DNA from: Thermoanaerobaculia bacterium
Lineage (GTDB): Bacteria; Acidobacteriota; Thermoanaerobaculia; Multivoradales; J023
Length of the DNA stretch: 64,000 nt
Assembly (NCBI GenBank): GCA_030431255.1
Contig: JAUIJL010000001.1
Location: 310,001 to 374,000, forward strand
Reading direction: 5' to 3'
This document shows, in pieces, positions 1 through 9,100 of the stretch. Positions within the stretch are counted from its first letter, which is position 1. Every line of letters starts with the position of its first letter. The notes beneath the pieces were generated by a model. It saw only the letters and a program-made list of their open reading frames with translations. It was not told where the DNA came from and made no database searches. The translations under genes and the position numbers were made by a program.

Positions 1-594
1 ATTCCGAACCGAGACTTCGTCTTCTTTTATACCCATCTGCCGGATTTCGTGAACCACCGGATGACCGCTTCGGAGTTGGAAAAGGTGAGGGCGGGGATCT
101 ACGACACGGCGACGGAGAAGATGGTGCGCAGGGTTTATATGGCGGTGGACGAAACGCTGCAAGCTGTGCTGGACACCCTCGGCGCGGACACGACGGTTTT
201 GGTGGTCTCCGATCATGGAGTCGATCTGCTGGTGGAGGGACGGACGAAGCGAGTCGATCACGCCCTCGGTCCGGATGGGGTGTTTTTCTTTCGCTCCGGA
301 ACCGGAGTCGAGGATCTTCGCCGTCTGCTGCCGAGTCGGGTAGATCTCTACGACCTGGCACCCACCGTGCTCGATCTGGCGGGGCTGCCCATTCCTCCCG
401 CCATGAGCGGTCGATCGATGTCGAAGCTGGTCAGAGGTGAGCTCGGATTGCCGGTTTTGCAGGAGGCTTCGGAGACCGAGAGCCTGCAGCAGGTCCGAGA
501 TCGCGACCGGAGCAGCGAGTCTGAGGCGCAGAGCACCGCCACCGTCGACGAGCAGCTCCTGGAGCGCTTGCGTGCGTTGGGATATATCGGTTGA
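1..594 (+). CDS. Alkaline-phosphatase-superfamily (sulfatase/phosphodiesterase-like) hydrolase, C-terminal part
   Basis: The frame is open from the first base, so the N-terminus and probably the catalytic nucleophile lie outside the window. The visible 197 codons carry the metal-binding hallmark VVSDHG of the superfamily, a later histidine in VDHALG, and the typical RVDLYDLAPTVLDLAGLP segment that precedes the C-terminal domain of arylsulfatases and type I phosphodiesterases. It ends in LLERLRALGYIG, a tail I associate with large acidobacterial members. Its stop overlaps the start region of the BNR protein that follows, so they are probably one operon. The substrate (sulfate ester, phosphodiester or phosphoglycerol) cannot be told from this half. 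Confidence 0.75.
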   Translation: MPNRDFVFFYTHLPDFVNHRMTASELEKVRAGIYDTATEKMVRRVYMAVDETLQAVLDTLGADTTVLVVSDHGVDLLVEGRTKRVDHALGPDGVFFFRSGTGVEDLRRLLPSRVDLYDLAPTVLDLAGLPIPPAMSGRSMSKLVRGELGLPVLQEASETESLQQVRDRDRSSESEAQSTATVDEQLLERLRALGYIG

Positions 595-611
595 GCCACT
601 GGAGACAAATC

Positions 612-2930
612 ATGCGATATGCCTTCCTTCCACCCGTCTGGCTTTTCGTGCTCGGCCTCGGCTCTTTGGGGCCCGTTCCGAGTGTCGAAGCTCACGCTCC
701 CCACGACGTGATCTACGACATCCGTTTTTCGCCGGACTACGAGCGAGACGGCACCGTTTACGTCATTGCCCGGGGGTCTTTCTTGGTCTCCCGAGATCGA
801 GGGGAAACCTGGATCCGGCGCATTCACGGGCTGGATTTGAGCGAGGGTAGCCGTCTGACTGCCCTGGAGGTCGTCCCTGGCTCGCCGATGACCCTCTACA
901 TGACCTCGACCCGGGACGGAGTCTTCCGATCAGCAGACGGGGGGAGATCTTGGGAGCGCACCGGCTCGGGGCCCGCAGACGTAGAGCTCCAGTGGATAGC
1001 GGCGGACCCGCGGCGCCCCCAGAGGATCGTCGTCGGTGGGCCGCGAGGTCTCTTTGCGACCGACACAGGAGGTAGGCCATGGCGTCGATTGCCCTTTGCC
1101 GGGCGCCCGACCGCAGTGGTCTTTGCGCCGAGCCGGTCTGCCGAGGGCTCGCAGATTGTGCTCGGCGATGCCTCGAATAATTTGTGGGGCTCGGCGGACG
1201 GCGAGCAATGGCGGCGGTTGGCCCGGATACCGGAAGGTCGGGGTATCCAAACCTTGGAGATCGTCGAGCACGTGAGCGATGGGATCGCCGTTTTGGTCGG
1301 AGCGCGCGGGGGCGGGTTTTGGGAGCTGCGAACGGTAGGGGCAGAGCTGGAATCCCTCGACGTCTCGGACCGCGGCTTACGGGGTCGTTCCGTCCGCTCG
1401 TTGGTGCATATCGATGATTTCGAAGGGTCGGGTCGCGCGGCGGTGCTGGCCTCCACTCGACAGGGTGGGGTTTTTGCCCGGCATGCCGGCGGCTCGTGGG
1501 CCGCGGTCGGACGCGGATTGACCCTCGATCATCAAGCGGACCGCGGCGGCTTTCCCCATTTTTCGGATCTGCGAAAATCGCCCGCTTTTGCTCGCGATAG
1601 GACCCTTTTCCTCGGTGGTTTCAACGGCCTCTTCCGCAGCCTGGACGGAGGCCGTCGGTGGACGGAGCTGACGACGCTCGCGGCGGAGCTGCCCGTGGAC
1701 GTGGCGTTGTTGGCGGAAGCGGGTCAGCCGGCTTTGCTGGCGGTCGCGACTTATCGAGCCGGTCTCTACATCAGCCGAGACCGGGGGAAAACCTGGGCCC
1801 GGTCCGTGGCGGGTTTGGAAAGCCCGGAGGTCGAAAACGGCTGCCGGCGTCTTTACCAAGTGGAGCCGTCACCGACGTTCAGCGCGGATCAAACCCTGTG
1901 GGTGTCCTCTCGAAATGCGGTGTTTTTATCCTCGGACGGCGGACGGTCCTTTGGCGAAACCCTCCGTTTCCGGGCCTATGGCTCCTCGTGGCCGGCGGGG
2001 GTGGCCAAGCGTTGGCGAGGGGTCGACGGGGCGGGCAAGCCGTCCATGGCAATCGTCGGACGTCGACCGGGGCGTCACCTGGTTTTCGTCGCCACCCGCG
2101 AAGGGGACGTCTTTCGGTCCGACGACTCGGGAGAAACCTTCGTGCATCTATCCAATGTTCTCGAATCCGCTTGGGCTGCCCGCCCGCCGCGACAGCTGGC
2201 GGTGTCGCCGGCCTTCGAGCACGACCGAACCTTGTTCATCGCGTCATACGGGGAGATCTACCGCTCGGTGAACGGCGGTCAGAGCTGGCAATGGGCCTCA
2301 CGAGGGCTCGACATCGAGCCGAAGAAGGCTCAGCTTTCGGTGCTGGTCTCACCCCGATTCGCAGACGATCAAACGCTTTTCGCGGCGGGCGCCGCAGGGC
2401 TGTTCGTCAGCCGTGATCGGGGTGAGACCTGGAGACGCAGCCGAGACGAGCCGCTTGAGGTCTTGGCTGCGTGGCCCGATCCGAATGGGACGTTGCGGCT
2501 CTGGGCCGGCTTGAAGGGTGGCGGCTTGCTGACCGCATTCGCCGATCGGTGGGTGCCTGGATCCACAAACCTGGCCGGCAACTCGACACCGTCTCACATG
2601 GCCTTGTTCAACGTCTCTACCTCACCGTTGACGATCACCACGACCCCGGCGGGCGAACCGTGGTTGGTGGGGTTCTCCGGCAAAACCTTGGTCAGCTCCG
2701 AAGACGGAGGCCAAACCTGGAGCCACCTCCATCTGCCGACGGACCTACCCGAGCCGACGACCGGCATCGCCCTCGGCACTCAGGAGCCGGATTTAAAATC
2801 CGCCGGCATGGATTTCGGGCCGGTCCTGGGTTGGACCCTTCTGCTCACGGCCGGAGTCCTGTTCGGACGCCGGCTCACTTTTCAATTCGTGAACGGACGG
2901 GGCATTCACGGTGAAACCAAGGGGATTTGA
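612..2930 (+). CDS. Secreted, C-terminally membrane-anchored BNR/Asp-box beta-propeller protein
   Basis: I chose the ATG at 612 rather than an in-frame TTG at 591 because GGAG lies 7 bases upstream and the protein then begins with a clean signal peptide (MRYAFLPPVWLFVLGLG, cleavage after SVEA). At least seven Asp-box motifs of the type S-x-D-x-G-x-(T/S)-W are visible, for example SRDRGETW, SADGGRSW, SRDRGKTW and SEDGGQTW, as in sialidase, VPS10 and Ycf48-like propellers. No sialidase FRIP motif is evident, so a binding or scaffolding role is more likely than neuraminidase activity. A hydrophobic stretch near the C-terminus (GPVLGWTLLLTAGVLF) followed by basic residues looks like a membrane anchor. 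It sits 3 bases before the next gene. Confidence 0.8.
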   Translation: MRYAFLPPVWLFVLGLGSLGPVPSVEAHAPHDVIYDIRFSPDYERDGTVYVIARGSFLVSRDRGETWIRRIHGLDLSEGSRLTALEVVPGSPMTLYMTSTRDGVFRSADGGRSWERTGSGPADVELQWIAADPRRPQRIVVGGPRGLFATDTGGRPWRRLPFAGRPTAVVFAPSRSAEGSQIVLGDASNNLWGSADGEQWRRLARIPEGRGIQTLEIVEHVSDGIAVLVGARGGGFWELRTVGAELESLDVSDRGLRGRSVRSLVHIDDFEGSGRAAVLASTRQGGVFARHAGGSWAAVGRGLTLDHQADRGGFPHFSDLRKSPAFARDRTLFLGGFNGLFRSLDGGRRWTELTTLAAELPVDVALLAEAGQPALLAVATYRAGLYISRDRGKTWARSVAGLESPEVENGCRRLYQVEPSPTFSADQTLWVSSRNAVFLSSDGGRSFGETLRFRAYGSSWPAGVAKRWRGVDGAGKPSMAIVGRRPGRHLVFVATREGDVFRSDDSGETFVHLSNVLESAWAARPPRQLAVSPAFEHDRTLFIASYGEIYRSVNGGQSWQWASRGLDIEPKKAQLSVLVSPRFADDQTLFAAGAAGLFVSRDRGETWRRSRDEPLEVLAAWPDPNGTLRLWAGLKGGGLLTAFADRWVPGSTNLAGNSTPSHMALFNVSTSPLTITTTPAGEPWLVGFSGKTLVSSEDGGQTWSHLHLPTDLPEPTTGIALGTQEPDLKSAGMDFGPVLGWTLLLTAGVLFGRRLTFQFVNGRGIHGETKGI

Positions 2931-2933
2931 GCC

Positions 2934-4157
2934 ATGGGGATTTGGAAAAATTTGATCGATCAGGCGGAAGCCCAGGAGCGACGTCGGGCATTGATGGGTT
3001 GTTGTTTTTTGATCGCTTTATTGGCGCGCGTGGCCGCATCGAGCTATTTGGGATGGGCTGCCCCGGTGTCCGAGTGGGGAGACGATCCTTCCTATCTCAA
3101 GCATGCTCGACAATGTGTGGATTCAGAGCCCTATTCCAACCTCTGGTTTCCGCCCGGATATATCTTGATCTTGGCGCTACTGACGGCCTTATTCGACGAT
3201 TGGGTCGTGGTGGCGGCTCGTGGGCTTCAGGTTCTTCTGGGCGCAACGACCTCCTTGCTGCTCTTCGACACCACCCGTCGGCTCAGCTCGCAGATTCCGG
3301 CCTGCATCGTCGCCTTGATTTTCGCGGTCTACCCAGGGCATCTCTACATGGGCTGGCGAATCATGGCGGAGGTGGTCTTCAGCTTCACGTTGATGCTCGC
3401 CGTCTGGATTTTCGTGGCGTTTTACGGCGATGCCCGACGCGCCCCCTATTTGGGCTTGGGCGCCGTGCTCGGGATCGCATGCATCACCAAGTCCAATCTC
3501 TTGCCGTGGCCTTTGCTGATCGGCTTGGGGCTGGTGATCGAAGGGTTCCGCGGTGCTCGCCCCCGTGCACAGGGGGTCTGTGTTCTCCTAGCCTTCGGGC
3601 TGGTCTACACCGCGGTGCCGATTTCCAATTGGCTCGGCGGCGGCCATGCCCATCCGCTGCCGGGAAACGCCGGCGCGACCCTTCGGATGGGAAATCATGA
3701 GGAAGCCGGTGGATACAACATGAATTTACCTGGTCATCTCCTCCTTTCGGAATCGGTAGACAAAGAGCCGCTCGGACGTGATCTCGAGTATTTTCGCAGC
3801 GGCTTGAGCTCGATTCTGACGCGGCCATGGCATTTTGGCTCCCGGATGCTGAAGAAGATCGCCAATGCCTACGGTCCTTTTCCCCAAGCCCGGTCTCTAG
3901 CGTCAAGCCGAATGGGCCGGTGGCTTTACGCGTTGACTTGGACACCTCTTCTGCCTTGGATCTGGCTCGGACTGTTTCGCAAGGACGTTTGGGCGCCCCG
4001 GGTGTCGATTCTTTATTGGGCCCTAGGGGTCCATCTTCTGATGGTCGTCCTATTCTCCGGTAGCCCCAGATTTACCTTGCATATTTTGCCCATCTGCCTC
4101 GTTTTGGTGGGATTGGGGTTGAGCCCGAGGGGCCCTAAGCCCGCTGGGCCCTGCTAG
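2934..4157 (+). CDS. GT-C fold (GT39/PMT-like) integral membrane glycosyltransferase
   Basis: This 407-residue protein is almost entirely hydrophobic, with about ten predicted membrane helices. After the first helix comes an acidic motif, EWGDDPSYLKHA, in the position of the catalytic Asp/Glu of polyprenyl-phosphate-sugar-dependent GT-C enzymes (ArnT, PMT and PIG-M type). The pair FPPGYIL at the second helix is also typical. It probably transfers a sugar from a polyprenyl phosphate donor on the outer face of the membrane. It starts 3 bases after the BNR protein stop, so translation is likely coupled. The acceptor is unknown. Its 3' end overlaps the convergent regulator by 108 bases. Confidence 0.7.
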   Translation: MGIWKNLIDQAEAQERRRALMGCCFLIALLARVAASSYLGWAAPVSEWGDDPSYLKHARQCVDSEPYSNLWFPPGYILILALLTALFDDWVVVAARGLQVLLGATTSLLLFDTTRRLSSQIPACIVALIFAVYPGHLYMGWRIMAEVVFSFTLMLAVWIFVAFYGDARRAPYLGLGAVLGIACITKSNLLPWPLLIGLGLVIEGFRGARPRAQGVCVLLAFGLVYTAVPISNWLGGGHAHPLPGNAGATLRMGNHEEAGGYNMNLPGHLLLSESVDKEPLGRDLEYFRSGLSSILTRPWHFGSRMLKKIANAYGPFPQARSLASSRMGRWLYALTWTPLLPWIWLGLFRKDVWAPRVSILYWALGVHLLMVVLFSGSPRFTLHILPICLVLVGLGLSPRGPKPAGPC

Positions 4158-5816
4158 TCTCCTCGGCTGTTTCCGCAGCCGAGCCTGATGGTCCTTCAGG
4201 GCCTTGACACCGACCTTGAGAAACTCGGCGATGCGTCGGGGATCGGGGCCGACCTTCCGCTCGGATTCTTGGATCTCCTGCCACGATAAATCCTTAGCCC
4301 GCCGCAGCGTGGGATGCTCTTGGATGCGCTTGTCGAGCGCCGTTCGGTGAACCCCGAGCAGCTCTGCGGCCTTCGAGATCACACGTTTGGCCTTCTCAAG
4401 GGCTTCTTCGAGCTCCTCATCGGTGACCGAATCGATGTCCCGATAGCTCGTCCTTGCTTTTCGGGCTTTGACCGCCGGGGTAGGGCTTTCCGTCAGGGCA
4501 GAGCTCGGCGGCGGCTCGGAGCTTTTGGGATCCGGGATGACGTTGATTTGCGTCGGCGCCTCGCTGCGCAGGGCGGTGGCTTCGAGCAGGCCCTCCAGCT
4601 CCCGCGGCAACACCATGTGCGGACGTTCCAGGTTGTTGCGGACCAATTTGAGCACCACGCCCCTGAGCTCCCGCACGTTGCCGGGCCAGGCATAGCGGGT
4701 GAGTCGATCGATCAGCCAGCCCGGAATCCAAGGCAGCTCACCATCGGCGGCGGGGGCGAGAAGGTCGGAGCGTTTGAGCTTCTCGAGCTCTTGGCGGGCA
4801 AAGTGGTAGAGCAGTCGAGGGATGTCCTCCCGACGCTCCCTGAGCGGGGGCAACAATACGGAGTTGTAGTTGAGGCGGTGGTAAAGCGGTGCCAAGAAAG
4901 CTCGCTCGGCCATGGCCGACTCGAGGTCCTGGTCCGTGGCGGCGATCAATCTGACGTCCACCGGCACGTCCTGGTGGCTGCCGACCCGCTGGATGGTCCG
5001 TTGCTCCACTGCCCGGTACAGCCGCTGCTGAACACTCAGGGCTGCGGAGCCGATCTCGTCGAGCAGCAAGGAAGAGCCCGCTGCCGCCTCGAAATACCCC
5101 TCTCGGGTTTTGGCATGGGTGAAGGCCCCGGACACCGTGCCGAAGAGCTCGGCGGTCACCAAATCTTCCTGCAGAGCGGCGACGTTGATCGCCCGCAGCT
5201 TTTTGCGGGCCCGCGGGCTTTGGCGATGGATGGATTGCGCCGCGAGCTCTTTGCCGCAGCCGTTCTCACCCCGAATCAAAACCGGCTCGTCGCTCTCGGC
5301 GGCTTGGGAGATCGACCGCCGAGCCCGTTGGAGCCCGGCGCTCATGCCCACCATGCCGTCCCGCTGGTGCGCCCAGCGAGGGGCGATGTCGTCGAGGTCG
5401 TGCAAGAGCAGGCATATGTGGTGGCCGAAAAGCAGCGTGACCCCACGTTCCAAGGATGCCTCGCTCAAACGCACGGATTCCCTGAGCAGCACACCTTCCA
5501 GGTAGATCTCCGCGTCGGTGCCGGCCGGCGCCACCGAGGTGCCTTGGGCATCGACGGTGATCCGCGCTTCCGGCTGCCGGCTGATCCGAAGATCGTCCAG
5601 GGGGCCGGTCGGCTGCTCGGGACGGCGGGAAATCACAAAGGTCGGCTCGGTGCGGGAAATATCGACCGATCCACCCTTCGATTTAAGACCCGAGAAGACG
5701 CAGTGGTCGCCCACCCTGCGGGGATCCCGGTGAGCGAGGATCGTCAACGCCAGGGGTGGTGGCAGCTTTCGTCCCTCGGGTCTGAAGTCTCGGATCGTGC
5801 TTTTGCGGTGGGCCAT
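4050..5816 (-). CDS. FHA-like, sigma-54-type AAA+ regulator with Fis-type HTH
   Basis: The frame stays open far upstream, but ATG 5816 is preceded by GGAAAG at good spacing and starts right before the FHA-like beta-rich domain (residues about 22-140). The AAA+ domain follows: Walker A GENGCGKE (183-190), L1 loop GAFTHA (230-235), Walker B LLLDEIG (250-256) and the arginine-rich LRERRED segment near 326. A helix-turn-helix, ISKAAELLGVHRTALDKRI, lies near the C-terminus, followed by a basic tail. Family knowledge: such proteins activate sigma-54 RNA polymerase through GAFTGA. Here the fifth residue is His instead of Gly, so sigma-54 contact may be altered. It is divergent from the giant Kelch/C25 gene and is its most obvious candidate regulator (inference). 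Confidence 0.8.
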   Translation of the reverse strand: MAHRKSTIRDFRPEGRKLPPPLALTILAHRDPRRVGDHCVFSGLKSKGGSVDISRTEPTFVISRRPEQPTGPLDDLRISRQPEARITVDAQGTSVAPAGTDAEIYLEGVLLRESVRLSEASLERGVTLLFGHHICLLLHDLDDIAPRWAHQRDGMVGMSAGLQRARRSISQAAESDEPVLIRGENGCGKELAAQSIHRQSPRARKKLRAINVAALQEDLVTAELFGTVSGAFTHAKTREGYFEAAAGSSLLLDEIGSAALSVQQRLYRAVEQRTIQRVGSHQDVPVDVRLIAATDQDLESAMAERAFLAPLYHRLNYNSVLLPPLRERREDIPRLLYHFARQELEKLKRSDLLAPAADGELPWIPGWLIDRLTRYAWPGNVRELRGVVLKLVRNNLERPHMVLPRELEGLLEATALRSEAPTQINVIPDPKSSEPPPSSALTESPTPAVKARKARTSYRDIDSVTDEELEEALEKAKRVISKAAELLGVHRTALDKRIQEHPTLRRAKDLSWQEIQESERKVGPDPRRIAEFLKVGVKALKDHQARLRKQPRRLAGPSGLRAPRAQPQSHQNEADGQNMQGKSGATGE

Positions 5817-6134
5817 CAAGATCTTTCCAAGTGTGGGTCGAAGACTTTTGGGGGTGGACGACACTTCCGACACATTCGACAGTGCCTTTTCTCGACAGAA
5901 ACCGGGAAAAGGAGCCATATCTGCCGGACGGAGCCGGCATGATATTTGATCCAGTCTTTTTGATCGTTCGGGCCCAAAGCGGCGTGTTTTTTGTGTCTGA
6001 TGCAGCCTTGGACTTCCAAGTGTCGCGTTTTTGACTGAGCAAATGGTATCAGCCTGAGCAGGTGTCAGATCTTCTCTGTGGCGAGTCGATATCGACACCG
6101 GCCCCACTATCCTGAAAGTGATGGGAGAAAGATC
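5817..6134. promoter_or_regulatory. Divergent regulatory region between the AAA+ regulator and the Kelch/C25 gene
   Basis: This 318-base gap separates two divergent starts. It holds a perfect 12-base palindrome, GTCGATATCGAC, at 6085-6096, 38 bases before the giant gene's ATG. TTCCAAGTGT occurs near both ends of the region (around 5827 and 6014). I see no convincing GG-N10-GC sigma-54 promoter core. The ribosome binding site of the downstream gene is GGGAGAAAG at 6123-6131. Confidence 0.35.
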
Positions 6135-9100
6135 ATGAGCAAGTCGTTGTCGGCTCCGATGTTTGAAATGGGTTTCCATGGCTTCTATCTGTGGATCGTG
6201 GCCCTGCTCGGCATCCTCGCCGTCATGCCGGTGGAGGCCCAAGATTGCGGCGAGAACGATGTCGGCGAGGGCAGCTGGCCGGCCGTGGGCCGCCTCGATC
6301 GGGGTCGGGAGGACGCGGCCATCGCGCCCCTTGGGGACGGTAATATGCTCTTGATCGGCGGTTTCGACGGCAGCTCCGTGCTCAGCTCCACGCGGATCTT
6401 CGATGGAATCACCGGCACGTTCAGAAACGGCCCGGAGCTGACGGTGGCAAGGCGGGGAGCGTCCGCCACCACCTTTGGGGATGGGCGGATCCTGGTGGTC
6501 GGCGGCCAAGGTGCCGACGGTCGACCCGTGGATTCCAGCGAGCTCTACGACCCAGCCACCGGTGAATTCGGCGCCCCGGAAAACATGCTCACGGGCCGTT
6601 ACGAGCACACCGCCACCTTGTTCGACGACGGCCGGGTATGGGTCGCCGGTGGCTCGGCGCTGCCCGACGGTGCAGACGACGCTGAGGAGACCGCGACCGT
6701 GGAGGCCTATCATCCGGCGTCCGGATGGACCGAGCAGCCCGACATGGAGGATGCCCGCCGCGGGCACACGGCCACCCGCCTCGACGACGGTCGAGTGGCG
6801 ATCATCGGCGGTCGGGGAGCCGGCTTTCAGCAGCTTGCCTCCATCGAGCTCTTCGACCCGTCGACGGACCTGTGGAGCTTGGGAAGCCCGATTCCCGACG
6901 GCCGAGGAGAGCACGCCACCGTTGCCCTCGACGACGGCCGGCTGGTGGTCTTCGGAGGCCTGGCCTGGCAGCCCGGTGATCCGGAGCCGGTGGCTTCGGC
7001 CAGGACCTGGATTTCCAACCCAGACTTGAGCTCGTGGACCGAGTGGCGGGAAATGAGAGATCCGCGGTGGCGGTTGTCCGCCCGCCGTCTGGCGGACGGC
7101 AAGATCCTGGTGGTGGGAGGAAAGGGTAACAACACCTGTGACCAGTGGGCTTCGGTGGAGCTCTTCGATCCCTTCACCTTGGTGGGCGGGCTGCCGCAGC
7201 TCACCACCCTCGCCCCCCTGCCCCTGGCCCGCTACCACTTCGCCATGGCCCTGTTGGGAGACGGCCGGGTGCTGGTGGCGGGTGGACGGAACGATGAGCC
7301 GTCGCTGCTCCAGCTCCCGTCGGCCTACGTTTTTTCGCTTGAAACCGGCGATTTCGTGCCCACGGGCTCGTTGATCGAGAGTCGAAAATCCACCGATGCC
7401 GTGCTGCTGCCGAATGGGCTGGTGCTGGTGGCAGTGGGCAGGAATGGGGACGGCGACTTGACGGGCAGCGCTGAGCTCTTCGACCTCGTGTCCGAGACCT
7501 TTCTGCCCACCGGGGGAGTGGAAGAAGCGAGGACCGCCGCGACCCTCAGCGTCTTACCCGACGGCCGAGCGGTTTTGGTCGGCGGCAAGGGTGCCGACGG
7601 GCCTCTCAAGACCTTGGACATCTACGATGCGTTTCATGGGACGTTTACCCGGCATGCCGACGTTTTGGTGCTGGGGCGGCAAGACCACACCACCAACGTG
7701 TTGGCGGATGGCTCGCTCTTGGTGTGTGGGGGATATATCGGTGGCGGAGCGTACGGAGACACCTGCGAGCGGGTGACCTTCGGGCCAGGTGGCCCATCGT
7801 CGGAGATCGTGGCCGAGCGTCCGGGTCTGCCGTGGTTCCGGCATTCGGCGACCCTCTTGGCGGACGGACGCATCCTCTTGGTGGGTGGCTCGGTGGCCCA
7901 GACCGGCAGCCTTGTCGACATTTACGATCCGTTTTTAGGTGCTCTCACGTCGCACACGCCGATGCAGGTCGCGCGTTACCGCCATGGGGCCGCGTCCCTG
8001 CCGGACGGTCGAGTGTTGATCACCGGTGGTAACGAAGGAATCCTCTCCGCGGAGATCTATGATCCGGCGACGAATAGCTGGTCTTCGGTCTCCGATATGG
8101 ACGAGGGCTTCAATGGCCACACCTCGCTGTCCTTGGCGGACGGCTCGGTGTTGATTTTCGGCGATCGCGGCGCCGGTGACCCCGACTCCAGGAGTGTCTT
8201 TCGTTTCGATGTGGCCACGGGGCTTTTCGTACGGGCGGGTGAGCTGGAGACACCCCGCCATGACGGTGCGAGTGTGGTCGTGGCCGATGGCCGGGTGCTG
8301 ACCCTAGGAGGCAACGACCCCTTGACGGAAGGCATCGACACCGCCGAGCTCTATTCGACCTTTGAGCTGCCGCCAGGCGCCTCAGTACCGATGCTCGAGG
8401 CGCCGGGCGGGATTCTGGATCCGCTGGTGGATTGGGTGATCCCGGGCACGGGTCTGCGTGCCGCTTTTGACAGCGGTGACGGCGGTCGGCTGAGCGCAGA
8501 GGATCGCTTGGTGCTCACCTTGAGGTCGTTGAGTGACGGTCGGGTCCGGCGGCTGGAGGTGGTCGAGGTCACGGCAAATAGCGTCCGGGTTCGGGCGCCC
8601 GCCCGTTATCCTGGAGACGGTGGCCTATTCGATCCGCCGCCGGCTGGATTCCACCTCCTGGCGCCGATCCTCGGCGGCCGGACGGGCCAGGGCGTGATCG
8701 TCGAGGTATCGTGCGGGCTGGCGGTGGCCGATCCCGAGGATCAAACGGTGGAGCTGCGGCAAGAAGGCCGGTTTGAGGCCATCGCCGACGGTGGCCGGAT
8801 CTACCAATGGCAGCGATCCGACGACGCCGGCGCGACTTGGCAGGATATCGAAGGGGCCGACGCTCCGGTCTACCTCACCCCGCCCGCCTTGGGGACCGAC
8901 CACGGCTCGCTATTCCGAGCCCAGGTCGACGCCGGTTGCGCCGGCATCACCACCGAGCCCGCGACCCTGAGCGTGACCGACGACGAGGATCCCGTGGTGG
9001 CGGTCAACCGCCCCGCGGAGGGCGAGGTGTGGCTGTTGTCGCCCGCAGGGGGAGAGCAGAATCGGCAGGTGGTGACTTGGTCGATCCAGGATGATTTGCC

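Noticed and set aside
4314-5942. Plus-strand 542-codon frame opposite the AAA+ regulator
   Set aside because: Antisense shadow with no recognisable motif; the regulator strand carries Walker A, Walker B and HTH.
5817-7238. Extension of the regulator frame upstream of 5816 on the minus strand
   Set aside because: This stretch is antisense to the Kelch/C25 gene and its translation looks like random composition, while ATG 5816 has a ribosome binding site and starts the FHA-like domain.
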